Made by a program: the position numbers and the translations under genes | In this document: in pieces, positions 1 to 8,534 of the stretch | Position numbering within the stretch: the stretch's first letter is position 1 | How the letters are laid out: every line of letters starts with the position of its first letter | Notes under the pieces: generated by a model | What the model saw: only the letters and a program-made list of their open reading frames with translations | Databases searched by the model: none | Told to the model about the DNA's origin: nothing | NCBI GenBank assembly: GCA_035606945.1 | Contig: DATNDR010000050.1 | Span: 40,201 to 104,200 of the forward strand | Direction: 5' to 3' | Source of the DNA: GCA-003244245 sp035606945 | GTDB taxonomy: Bacteria > Actinomycetota > Actinomycetes > Mycobacteriales > Pseudonocardiaceae | DNA: 64,000 nucleotides

Positions 1-435
1 GTGTCAGCCGGTGTGGTTGGCAGCGTCGACGAGGCCTTCCACCGGTTCCTGAACTCCGGCGGTCGGTACTACCTCGATCGGGCCGATACCGACGTCAGTA
101 CCGCCATCCGGATGGTCCGCGCCGCGGGCGGGGTCGCCGTACTGGCGCATCCCATGGCTCGTCGCCGCGGGCCGGTGATCGAGCACGCGGTCATCGCCGA
201 GCTCACCGGCCAGGGACTGGCCGGGGTGGAAGTCGACCATCCCGATCACGCCGAAGCGGACCGCGCCGCGTTGCGCGACCTTGCCGGCGAACTGGATCTG
301 GTGATCACCGGATCCAGCGATTACCACGGCACGAACAAGACGGTGTCGTTGGGCCAGCAGACGACCGACCCCGAGTCGCTGGAGCGGATCGAGCAGCTCG
401 CCCACCGCAGCCGTGTCGCCGCGGTGAGCGGCTGA
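1..435 (+). CDS. PHP-domain metal-dependent phosphoesterase, C-terminal part
   Basis: This is the C-terminal half of a PHP-superfamily phosphoesterase (YciV/TrpH-like family, which hydrolyses nucleotide or short RNA phosphoesters). Family members are usually about 280 residues and only 144 codons are present, so the true start lies before the window. The GTG at base 1 is probably just an internal valine codon. Visible motifs are the metal-ligand segment AVLAHP near residue 46, the GVEVDHPDH strand-loop near residue 75 and the closing SSDYHG motif near residue 105, all typical of the second half of the PHP barrel. It lies 26 bases upstream of the RecB-like nuclease on the same strand, so they may be co-transcribed. 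The exact substrate cannot be read from this fragment. Confidence 0.8.
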   Translation: MSAGVVGSVDEAFHRFLNSGGRYYLDRADTDVSTAIRMVRAAGGVAVLAHPMARRRGPVIEHAVIAELTGQGLAGVEVDHPDHAEADRAALRDLAGELDLVITGSSDYHGTNKTVSLGQQTTDPESLERIEQLAHRSRVAAVSG

Positions 436-461
436 ACCAACGGCCAGGGAGGTACCGCGGG

Positions 462-1325
462 ATGGGTACGGTAGGCGGGATGGCACGGCGCGCACAGGGT
501 GAGTTGGATCTGGGGGGTCTGCCCCGGCCGTTGGTGCGGGTCACTCCCGCCAAGCTCAGTACCTGGATCGGCTGCCCGCGCCGCTATCGGATGGCCTATC
601 TGGATCGGCCCGCCCCGGCCCGTGGTGGCGCCTGGGCGCACAACACGTTGGGCGCGGTGGTGCACACCGCGCTGCGGGCACTGTTCGATCTCGCGCCGGA
701 TCGGCGCCGCCCGCATGCGGCGGCCGCGCTGGTGGCGACGCACTGGTCCGGGGAGGGCTTCGCGGACGCCGCGCAGGCCGCCGACTATCGCAGCCGCGCG
801 CAGGACTGGGTGGCACGCTACGTCGATGAGCTCGACCCCCATCTCGATCCGGTGGGCGTCGAGCGATGGGTCTCCGCGCCGACCCGGCGGATCGTCGCGG
901 AAGGGCGGGTGGACCGGATCGACGAGCGGGACGGCGAGCTGGTCGTGGTGGATTACAAGACCGGTCGCCAAGCGCTGACCGTCGATGACGCACGGGGCTC
1001 GCAGGCGCTGGCGCTCTACGCCTTCGCGGCGCGGCGCACGTTGCGCCGGGAGTGCCGCCGGGTCGAGCTCCATCACCTGCCCACCGGCACCGTGGCCGGC
1101 TGGGAACACACCGATCAATCGCTGACCAGGCACCTGCAGCGTGCTGAGGAGGCGGCTGAGGAAATCGCGCTGGCCACCGACACCCTGGAGACCGGAGGCG
1201 ATCCGGAAATCCTGTTCCCCCCGGTTCCCGGACGGGCCTGCTCCTGGTGCGATTTCCGGCGGCACTGCCCCGAGGGACGCGCCAGCGCCCCCGATCTGCA
1301 GCCGTGGGCGCTGCTGGCACCGTGA
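462..1325 (+). CDS. RecB-family PD-(D/E)XK nuclease with Fe-S cysteines
   Basis: Single-domain RecB-like nuclease of the PDDEXK_1 type (287 aa), resembling the stand-alone mycobacterial protein Rv2119. The catalytic core is visible as GRVDRIDERDGELVVVDYKTG (about residues 147-167), giving the D...DYKT signature that binds metal. A cysteine near residue 38 (GCPRRY) and the C-terminal CSWCDFRRHC (about 260-270) form the C...C-x2-C-x6-C pattern that holds a 4Fe-4S cluster in AddB/RecB-type nucleases. No helicase motifs are present, so it is a nuclease module without its own motor. An alternative in-frame ATG lies at 480. It overlaps the next gene by four bases (GTGA), which suggests translational coupling. 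Confidence 0.85.
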   Translation: MGTVGGMARRAQGELDLGGLPRPLVRVTPAKLSTWIGCPRRYRMAYLDRPAPARGGAWAHNTLGAVVHTALRALFDLAPDRRRPHAAAALVATHWSGEGFADAAQAADYRSRAQDWVARYVDELDPHLDPVGVERWVSAPTRRIVAEGRVDRIDERDGELVVVDYKTGRQALTVDDARGSQALALYAFAARRTLRRECRRVELHHLPTGTVAGWEHTDQSLTRHLQRAEEAAEEIALATDTLETGGDPEILFPPVPGRACSWCDFRRHCPEGRASAPDLQPWALLAP

Positions 1326-1603
1326 CCGCACTGCGCGACCGAGCCATTCTGGGCTTATCCGGTGTGCTGGCCGGCGGCCTGGTGGCACTGGCGATCATCG
1401 TGTGCCTGGCTCAGTGGCTGGCCGGTGCGTCAGGTTATCCCGGTCCCGGCTCGGCGGCCGTTGCCGGTCATGTGCTGGCGGCGCTGGCCGCCGTGGGATT
1501 GCAGGCGGCCGCGGAGCGATTGCACGGCCGTATCGCCACACTGGCAGCCTGGTCGGTGGCGCTGCTCGCAGCGGCCGTGCTCTGGTTCGGTTGGTGGGCC
1601 TGA
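1322..1603 (+). CDS. small three-helix membrane protein
   Basis: A 93-residue hydrophobic protein starting at GTG 1322, which overlaps the stop codon of the nuclease gene by four bases. Three hydrophobic segments are visible (about residues 9-35, 44-62 and 70-91), the last ending in VLWFGWWA. The start was chosen for the GTGA overlap with the gene before it. A longer reading of the same frame would run back into the nuclease gene. I do not recognise a named domain. Its neighbours give no functional clue beyond co-expression with the RecB-like nuclease. Confidence 0.65.
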   Translation: MTALRDRAILGLSGVLAGGLVALAIIVCLAQWLAGASGYPGPGSAAVAGHVLAALAAVGLQAAAERLHGRIATLAAWSVALLAAAVLWFGWWA

Positions 1604-1651
1604 CACCCGGGTTCCGGCCGCGCGGGCTGGGCGGCTCACCGATCTCGATTC

Positions 1652-1717
1652 TGTCGTGAACTCGACACCACCGACATTCGAGGCAGCGGCCAGGCCGCTG
1701 GTGTCGAGTTCACGACA
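1652..1717. repeat. perfect 19-bp inverted repeat between convergent genes
   Basis: Arms TGTCGTGAACTCGACACCA (1652-1670) and its exact reverse complement (1699-1717) flank a 28-base loop. The loop itself carries a GCGGCC-A-GGCCGC dyad. It sits between two convergent genes ending at 1603 and 1752. It has no T-tract, so it may act as a bidirectional terminator of the actinobacterial kind or may be a copy of a palindromic intergenic repeat. Confidence 0.85.
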
Positions 1718-1751
1718 CTGGACTGGTCGGCAACGGGCCGTCGAGCACCGA

Positions 1752-2975
1752 TCAGTCCAGCGCGACGAGGGTGTCACCGCGCTGCTCGAGTAGCACTCCG
1801 CTGGAACTGGCGGTGTCGACAGGGCCACGGTAGCCGCCACGGTCCACGGGCAGCGCGCCGATCTGCTCACCAGTGGTGGTGTCCAGCACGGCCAGTGCCC
1901 CAGGCACCGGTAACAGCAGCCGCCCGGCAACCTCAGAGCCGGGTCCCAGAGATCCGGGGCGGGTCCACCGGGGCCGCAGATCAGCCACGTCCAATGCGAC
2001 AGTGGCCGAGCCGGTGAACCAGTACAGCTCGGTCGCGGTCGGGGTGATATCCACCACACCACCGGGTGGGTCGCCCCGCAGGTCGGCGTCCGGCACGGCC
2101 AGCGGATGTTCGGCTACCGTCCTGCCCTGCCCGTCGAGCACCACCAGCCGAGCTGGGTCGGGCAGCGCCGCTGCTACCCGGTCGCCACTGAGCGCGATGA
2201 CCCTGGCCTGCTGGCCCGGTAGCAACACGCTGAAGATCACCTCGGGCTGGTCGGGCTCCTTGGGATCGGAGCGCTGCACGGTCAGCCGTACCCGCTCCCC
2301 AGGACATCGCTCCACGACAGCCAGCCGACCCCTGGACCCACTACCAGAGCCCACCGCCATCGATCCGTGGAGGCAGTCCGGTCGCGGTTGGGTCGCGGGC
2401 TGCGCCGGTGTCGGTAGCCGCCCGTAGGCCAGCGTGCGCACCAGGTCGGACCGCCATACCTCGAGGTAGTGCTGCCCGCTGGCGGCGACCTGGTTGCCCT
2501 CGGCAGCCAGCCGGGTCGGCGCCTCCACCGGGCCGGTGCGTTGCGGTCCGCGCCGGCCGCTGGCCCAGTCCAGGGCGGTCACCTCGCTGCAGGTCTTGCC
2601 CCGCTGATAGACCGCGATCACTTTGTGAAATGCGGCGGCCACCGTGCACAGCGGCCGGTCTCGCCGGTAGCTCCAGCGCACCGAACCGGTGCGCAGATCC
2701 CGACCGGCAACCGTCCCCTCGCTGCCGGTGACCACCGTGGCACCCTGCACGAGGGGAACCGGGCTGGCCGGGCTCGGCGCCCGCCACGCTTCACTCAGTG
2801 CCGGTGGTAGCCGCTCGATCGCCGAGGGCGCAGCGGCCGGACCGGGCGCGGTGACCAGCGTGGTCTGCCGAGCGTCGCTGGTCCACCACAATGCAGTGGC
2901 GATCCCGAGAACGACCGCTGCCAACGCCGCCGCGGCGGTCAGATCCCACCGAGTACGACGTTCGGGCGCGGGCAT
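1752..2975 (-). CDS. membrane-anchored PQQ-like beta-propeller protein (Rv3212-like)
   Basis: A 407-aa protein with a short basic N-terminus, one membrane-spanning segment (about residues 13-32, WDLTAAAALAAVVLGIATALWW) and an extracytoplasmic part made of repeated strands with GTVAGRDLRTGSVRW-like units, as in PQQ/quinoprotein-type beta-propellers. The position next to the rhlE-like helicase, 13 bases downstream of its stop on the same strand, matches Rv3212 in M. tuberculosis, a protein of unknown role. No catalytic residues are recognisable. The propeller fold is inferred from repeat pattern only and may bind protein or cell-wall partners. Confidence 0.75.
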   Translation of the reverse strand: MPAPERRTRWDLTAAAALAAVVLGIATALWWTSDARQTTLVTAPGPAAAPSAIERLPPALSEAWRAPSPASPVPLVQGATVVTGSEGTVAGRDLRTGSVRWSYRRDRPLCTVAAAFHKVIAVYQRGKTCSEVTALDWASGRRGPQRTGPVEAPTRLAAEGNQVAASGQHYLEVWRSDLVRTLAYGRLPTPAQPATQPRPDCLHGSMAVGSGSGSRGRLAVVERCPGERVRLTVQRSDPKEPDQPEVIFSVLLPGQQARVIALSGDRVAAALPDPARLVVLDGQGRTVAEHPLAVPDADLRGDPPGGVVDITPTATELYWFTGSATVALDVADLRPRWTRPGSLGPGSEVAGRLLLPVPGALAVLDTTTGEQIGALPVDRGGYRGPVDTASSSGVLLEQRGDTLVALD

Positions 2976-2988
2976 CCGACCAGTTCTG

Positions 2989-4791
2989 TCAGCCTGCGGC
3001 GCGAGGCTGGTTGCCGTGTTCTGGACCAGTGACGGCCCCGCCTATGTTCGCACTACCCGTGCCGTGCCCCCGCCTACGCCGCCGCCGGGACCGCAACCGG
3101 ACGTCACCATGGTCGGCCGAGTGCTCCGCCGGGGATGCCGCTTCGATACCGGCCTCGACCACCTCGCCGCGGCGCGTGCGGCGCCGTAGCCTGCGGACCG
3201 GGGGCGGTGGGCCGTCGGTCGATTCACTGCCACCGGTGCGCCCGCCACGGCGGGTGTCCGGGCTACGCCGCCCGCGGCGGCGGTCGTTGTCGTCGCTGGG
3301 CTCGGCAGCGAGTCCAGCTCGGGTTCGTTGGGCGATCGGCAGCTGCCCGGTGGAGTCGGCGGGGATGTCCAGGTCGGTGAACAGGTGCTCGGAGGTGGAG
3401 TAGGTCTCCGCGGGGTCCGGGATACCGAGGTCGAGTGCGTCACTGATGAACTTCCAGCGAGGCTCCTCATCCCAGTCGACGAGGGTGATCGCTACGCCGG
3501 GCCGGCCGGCCCGGCCGGTGCGCCCGCTTCGGTGCACGTAGGTCTTCTCGTCTTCCGGGCACTGGTAATTGATGACGTGCGTGACCTCCGGCACATCGAT
3601 GCCACGAGCTGCGACGTCGGTGGCGACCAGCACGTCCACCTTCTCCGAACGGAACGCTCGCAACGCCTGCTCACGCGCGCCCTGACCGAGATCGCCGTGC
3701 ACGGCCGCGGCCGCGAAACCGCGCTCGGTGAGCTCATCGGTCACCTTCTGCGCAGTACGTTTGGTCCGGGTGAAGATCATCGTCAGGCCTCGGTCACGCG
3801 CCTGCAGGATACGCGCGAGCACCTCCACCTTGTCCATCGCGTGCGCCCGGTACACGAACTGCCGGGTCCGCTCGTGGATAGCGGTGGCGTCGGGTTCCTC
3901 GGCACGGATATGAGTCGGCCGGTTCAGGAAGTTGCGGGCCAGCTTGATGATCGGGCCCGGCATGGTGGCTGAGAACAGCATGGTCTGACGCTGCTCCGGC
4001 ACCATCTGCAAGATCCGCTCGATGTCGGGCAGAAAACCCAGATCGAGCATCTCGTCGGCCTCGTCGAGGACGAGGACTCGCACCTTGCCCAGTACCAGGT
4101 AGCGCTGTTCGGCGAGGTCCAGCAGCCGGCCCGGGGTGCCGACCACCAGGTCCACCCCGCGCCCGAGCGCCTTGACCTGCGGTTCGTAAGGCCGGCCGCC
4201 GTAGACCGAGAGAACGCGGATGCCGAGATTACGGCCCGCTGCGGTCAGGTCAGCGGTGACCTGCAAGCACAGCTCACGGGTGGGCACGACGACCAGGGCA
4301 CGCGGGGTGCCGTCGAGAGCGGTGTCCCCCGTCGTGATCCGCTGGATGAGTGGGACGCCGAAACCCAGCGTCTTGCCGGTGCCGGTACGGGCCTGGCCGA
4401 TCAGGTCGTCCCCAGCGAGGGCCAGTGGCAGGGTCAGCTCTTGAATGGCGAAGGTGCGTTCGATGCCCACCGCGCGCAGAGTCCGGACGATCTCGTCGCG
4501 GACCCCGAGTTCGGCGAAGGTAGGCGAGTCGTTCCGGACCGGAGCGCCCGCCTGCAGCGGCTGTGGCAGTCTCGGTTCGTCGCTATCGCTCTGTGAATCA
4601 TCGATGTGGACACCGTTGGTGGGGCTGAGGTCGGGAACTTCCAAGGGATAGGTGGTTGGCAGGGTGGTCTGGCTGACGGTCAGCGTGCTCGCCTCTCTCG
4701 TACCGGCGCGTCCACGCCACCTCGCTCGACCGGCTGCGCGCCGCGAAGGCGATACCTCAGCCGGGAACGAAGACGCCAGGTCCGCGCTCAC
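2989..4791 (-). CDS. rhlE: DEAD-box RNA helicase (RhlE-like)
   Basis: ATP-dependent RNA helicase. The Q motif region (FAELGVRDEIV...AIQELTLPLALAG), motif I ARTGTGKT, motif Ib TPGRL, motif II VLDEADEM, motif III SAT, motif IV, motif V ATDVAARGIDVP and motif VI HRSGRTGRAGR are all present in order. A basic Arg/Gly-rich C-terminal tail (about residues 500-570) is typical of RhlE-type proteins and probably binds RNA. Orthologous by position to Rv3211. The reading frame opens at an ATG at 4791, but the first 35 or so codons read like non-coding GC-rich sequence. A GAGAGAGG stretch followed by a CTG near 4685 could mark a shorter true N-terminus. The exact start is therefore uncertain, while the domain assignment is firm. 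Confidence 0.9.
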   Translation of the reverse strand: MSADLASSFPAEVSPSRRAAGRARWRGRAGTREASTLTVSQTTLPTTYPLEVPDLSPTNGVHIDDSQSDSDEPRLPQPLQAGAPVRNDSPTFAELGVRDEIVRTLRAVGIERTFAIQELTLPLALAGDDLIGQARTGTGKTLGFGVPLIQRITTGDTALDGTPRALVVVPTRELCLQVTADLTAAGRNLGIRVLSVYGGRPYEPQVKALGRGVDLVVGTPGRLLDLAEQRYLVLGKVRVLVLDEADEMLDLGFLPDIERILQMVPEQRQTMLFSATMPGPIIKLARNFLNRPTHIRAEEPDATAIHERTRQFVYRAHAMDKVEVLARILQARDRGLTMIFTRTKRTAQKVTDELTERGFAAAAVHGDLGQGAREQALRAFRSEKVDVLVATDVAARGIDVPEVTHVINYQCPEDEKTYVHRSGRTGRAGRPGVAITLVDWDEEPRWKFISDALDLGIPDPAETYSTSEHLFTDLDIPADSTGQLPIAQRTRAGLAAEPSDDNDRRRGRRSPDTRRGGRTGGSESTDGPPPPVRRLRRRTRRGEVVEAGIEAASPAEHSADHGDVRLRSRRRRRRGHGTGSANIGGAVTGPEHGNQPRAAG

Positions 4792-4910
4792 ATGTCATCC
4801 ACTCGGTGGTATCGACCACCGAGCCGGGCGTGCGGCTACGGGCCTATCAGAGCCGTGCGTCACGCCATGTACACACATGTTACCCGTCCGCGGGTCAGGT
4901 ATGCGCGTGA

Positions 4911-5594
<684 letters not shown>

Positions 5595-5655
5595 ATACCC
5601 GCCGACCGCTCGACTAGCCTGGCGTCAACGTCGATCACACCGTGGAGGTTGTGGC

Positions 5656-5889
5656 GTGGAGGTCAAGATTGGCGTCGCGGACAGTCCTCGCGAGCTGACG
5701 GTGTCTACTGCGGACTCGCCGGACCAGATACAGGCGATGGTCACCGACGCGCTGCGAAACAGCCAGGGACTGCTGACCCTGGTCGACGACAAGGGCCGGC
5801 GGTACATGGTGCCCGCCTCGCGGGTGGCCTACGTCGAGATCGGGCCCGGGGACAGCCGCCGGGTGGGCTTCTCCGTCGGAGGCTCGTAA
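5656..5889 (+). CDS. DUF3107 small conserved protein (TB9.4-like)
   Basis: A 77-residue protein starting at GTG with GGAGG about nine bases upstream. The sequence MEVKIGVADSPREL...LVDDKGRRYMVPASRVAYVEIG is characteristic of the actinobacterial DUF3107 family (TB9.4 / Rv3208A), which keeps a fixed place near the TetR-moeZ locus. It is predicted to be a compact alpha/beta cytoplasmic protein. It has no cysteines, signal peptide or membrane segment. Function is unknown in the family. A two-component system is inserted here between it and the TetR gene. Confidence 0.85.
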   Translation: MEVKIGVADSPRELTVSTADSPDQIQAMVTDALRNSQGLLTLVDDKGRRYMVPASRVAYVEIGPGDSRRVGFSVGGS

Positions 5890-5934
5890 GTGCACACCGC
5901 CTGCTAGCACCGAACGCCACTCACGAGGCTGACT

Positions 5935-6645
5935 ATGTCCCGGCTGCTGGTAGTAGAGGACGACGAGACCATCGGTAGCGTGCTGGAGTCGAGCTTGCGC
6001 GCGCACGGGCACCAGGTCGGGTGGCAGCGCACCGGTCGCGGCGCGCTGCACGTGGCCGCCGAGACCGACTTCGATCTGGTGCTGCTGGATCTGGGATTGC
6101 CCGACTTGGACGGCGTCGAAGTGTGCCGGCAGTTACGTGCCAGCAACCCGACTGCAGTGCTGGTCATCCTCACTGCCCGGACCGACGAGATGGACGTTGT
6201 GGTCGGTCTGGAAGCCGGCGCGGACGACTACCTGACCAAGCCGGTTCGGTTGGCCGAGTTGCTGGCCCGGGTGCGAGCACACCTGCGGCGGGTGGCGCCG
6301 GTGCACACGGGAGCCCACCCGACGCTCACGGTGGGTGATCTGGTGGTGGACACCGGCAGCCGGCGAGCGACCGTCGCGGGGCGGGAGATGCCGCTGCGCG
6401 CCAAGGAGTTCGACCTGCTCGCCCGGCTCGCCGCAGCGCCCGAGTCGGCGATCAGCCGGGAGACCCTGATGGCGCAGGTCTGGGACGAGAACTGGTTCGG
6501 TCCCACCAAAACGCTCGATGTGCACGTGGCGGCGTTGCGCCGCAAACTGGCTGGAATGGCCGCAGTGGGCGCGGTGCCGCGGATCACCACGCTGCGCGGT
6601 CATGGCTACCGCCTAGAGGCGCCTCCGGGGTATGTGATTACTTAA
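5935..6645 (+). CDS. OmpR-family response regulator
   Basis: A 236-aa two-component response regulator. The receiver domain (1-120) shows the acidic pair in VEDDE (8-11), phospho-acceptor Asp52 in LVLLDLGLPD, the switch Thr in ILTARTDE near 80 and Lys in YLTKPVR near 102. The C-terminal winged helix (about 135-230) has RAKEFDLLARLA and the TLDVHVAALRRKL...TLRGHGYRLE recognition region of OmpR/PhoB regulators. It ends 47 bases before the sensor kinase gene, so the two form an operon and a cognate pair. The signal sensed is not apparent. The gene start is an ATG shortly after the DUF3107 gene. Confidence 0.92.
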   Translation: MSRLLVVEDDETIGSVLESSLRAHGHQVGWQRTGRGALHVAAETDFDLVLLDLGLPDLDGVEVCRQLRASNPTAVLVILTARTDEMDVVVGLEAGADDYLTKPVRLAELLARVRAHLRRVAPVHTGAHPTLTVGDLVVDTGSRRATVAGREMPLRAKEFDLLARLAAAPESAISRETLMAQVWDENWFGPTKTLDVHVAALRRKLAGMAAVGAVPRITTLRGHGYRLEAPPGYVIT

Positions 6646-6692
6646 CGGTGTTCTGGCACGAATTCCACTGACCAGCGTGGTATCAACGCATC

Positions 6693-7979
6693 GTGCGCAC
6701 TCGCATCGTGGGCCTCGCGGTGCTCGCCGCTGTGCTCGCCATCGGCTTGTTCGGCGTGCCGCTGGCCGCCGGTGTGCTCAAGTACGCGAAATCTGACGAG
6801 CGCACGAAGCTGCTGCGGGTAGCCGATGCCGCCGCGGCGGCCGTCACGGCGGACGTCCTTCGCGGGAACATGCCGACCGATCTGCGTGATCCCAAGGACG
6901 GGACGCAACTCGCGGTCTATGTCGATCGGGGATTGCTCATCTTGGGCGCGGGGCCGCAAGGCGGTGACCTCCCGGTTTACCGGGCGCTGCACGGTGAGAT
7001 CAACAACGCCGACGTCAACGGTGACCTGGTGGTGGCGGTGCCGGTGACCCATGACAGCGATGTGATCGGCGCCGTGCGCGCCGCGAGCCCGCTGCGTACC
7101 GTTTACCGGATGGTCGGGCTGGTGTGGCTGGCCATGCTCGGCCTGGGGGGCCTGGCCGTCGGTACGGTCTGGTTGGTGGCCCGGCGGCAGGCCCGGTGGC
7201 TGGCCGAACCGCTCGAGAAACTGTCGGATGCCGCGCTGCGCCTCGGTCAGGGCGACTTCAGCGTCCGGACCGCACCGGCTGCCATCCCCGAGATCGACTC
7301 CGTGGGCTCGGCGCTGAACAGCACGGCCGGGCGCCTGGACGACATGCTCGCCCGCGAACGTTCGTTCTCCGCCGATGCGTCCCATCAGCTGCGCACGCCG
7401 CTGACCGGATTGCGGCTGCGACTCGAAGCGGCGCTGGACCGCCCAGGGCAGGATCTGCGCCTGGCCATCACGGACGGCATCGCCGCCGCGGACCGTCTGG
7501 AGCAGACCATCGAGGAGCTGCTCGCGCTGGCCCGCGATACTCGCAGCTCCAACGCCACCCCCTTGGATCTCCCGACCCTGCTCGACGAGATCGAAGTGGG
7601 CTGGCACGATCGGCTGGCCGCCCAGCAGCGGGCACTGCACGTAGCGGTGGATCCGCACGCACCGGTGTCGCTGGCCTCCACTGCGGCGGTGCGGCAGGTG
7701 CTCACCGTGTTGCTGGACAACGCCGCCACGCACGGCTCGGGCACCGTCTCGGTCGCGGTGCGCAACGCCGTAGACGCCCTGGCCATCGATGTGTCGGACG
7801 AAGGCGCCGGGATCACCGCGGCCGAACCCGAGCTGTTCACCAGGCGTTCGCGCCTCGCCGAAGGACACGGCATCGGTCTCGCCCTGGCCCGCAGCCTGGC
7901 CGAAGCCGAGGGTGGCCGGCTGCGGCTGACCCGGCCCGCGCCGCCGACGTTCACCCTGCTCGTGCCCGCACAGGCATGA
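6693..7979 (+). CDS. sensor histidine kinase
   Basis: A 428-aa membrane kinase partnered with the upstream regulator. Two transmembrane segments (about 5-28 and 139-162) enclose a short extracytoplasmic sensor of about 110 residues. A HAMP linker follows (ARWLAEPLEKLSDAALRLGQGDFSVR). The H-box ADASHQLRTPLTGLRL places the phosphorylated His at residue 231. The ATPase domain shows the N-box LDNAATHG, DEGAGI and GHGIGLALARSLAEAEGG. The small periplasmic-type domain has no recognisable ligand-binding motif, so the signal is unknown. The start is GTG 6693. Confidence 0.92.
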   Translation: MRTRIVGLAVLAAVLAIGLFGVPLAAGVLKYAKSDERTKLLRVADAAAAAVTADVLRGNMPTDLRDPKDGTQLAVYVDRGLLILGAGPQGGDLPVYRALHGEINNADVNGDLVVAVPVTHDSDVIGAVRAASPLRTVYRMVGLVWLAMLGLGGLAVGTVWLVARRQARWLAEPLEKLSDAALRLGQGDFSVRTAPAAIPEIDSVGSALNSTAGRLDDMLARERSFSADASHQLRTPLTGLRLRLEAALDRPGQDLRLAITDGIAAADRLEQTIEELLALARDTRSSNATPLDLPTLLDEIEVGWHDRLAAQQRALHVAVDPHAPVSLASTAAVRQVLTVLLDNAATHGSGTVSVAVRNAVDALAIDVSDEGAGITAAEPELFTRRSRLAEGHGIGLALARSLAEAEGGRLRLTRPAPPTFTLLVPAQA

Positions 7980-8051
7980 TCGTGCTGCGCGCAACGGGAG
8001 CGTAGCCGTACCTTATTCAAGCCACGGTCACGCCACGTCGAGGAGGCTGCC

Positions 8052-8534
8052 ATGATCGCGGTTCGCCGGCTCAACCACGCAGTGCTGTTCGTCAGCGACT
8101 TGGACCGTGCAGTCGAGTTCTACCAGCAGGTTTTCGGAATGACGGTGATTGCCCGGGAACCTCGTGCCAATGCCGCATTCCTGCGCGCGGGTGGTTCGGA
8201 CAACCACCACGACCTGGGACTGTTCGGGCTCGGTTCGGCAGCGTCGCGCCCGTCACGCGGACACGTCGGGTTGTACCACCTGGCCTGGCAGGTCGATACC
8301 ATCGACGAGCTGGTCGCGGCGCGCGACGTGCTGCTCGCCTCGGGGGTATTGCGCGGCGAGTCCAGCCACGGAGCGACCAAGAGCCTGTACGGCGCCGACC
8401 CGGACGGCAACGAATTCGAGATCATGTGGATGCTGCCGCGGGCACAGTGGGGTGACTACGAGTCCAGCGCTTCGGTGGAGGCGCTGGATCTGCCCGCGGA
8501 GTTGTCTCGGTGGAGCGGGGTGAGCACCGCGTGA
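8052..8534 (+). CDS. VOC-family (glyoxalase/dioxygenase-like) protein
   Basis: A 160-aa vicinal-oxygen-chelate fold protein. It opens with IRRLNHAVLFVSDLDRAVEFYQQVFGM-type sequence carrying the first metal-ligand His, then GLYHLAWQVDTIDEL with a second His, and ends with YGADPDGNEFEIMW, in which the Glu is the third ligand. This fits a single-chain ring-cleaving dioxygenase or a glyoxalase-like detoxification protein. The substrate cannot be assigned. GAGG lies upstream of the ATG. Its stop codon overlaps the GTG of the next gene, so the two are coupled. Confidence 0.85.
   Translation: MIAVRRLNHAVLFVSDLDRAVEFYQQVFGMTVIAREPRANAAFLRAGGSDNHHDLGLFGLGSAASRPSRGHVGLYHLAWQVDTIDELVAARDVLLASGVLRGESSHGATKSLYGADPDGNEFEIMWMLPRAQWGDYESSASVEALDLPAELSRWSGVSTA

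Noticed and set aside
4686..4791. N-terminal 35 residues of the helicase frame as a functional extension
   Set aside because: Composition is random Arg/Ala/Ser without similarity to helicase N-termini. It probably precedes the real start. The coordinate was kept only because no better canonical start codon is visible.
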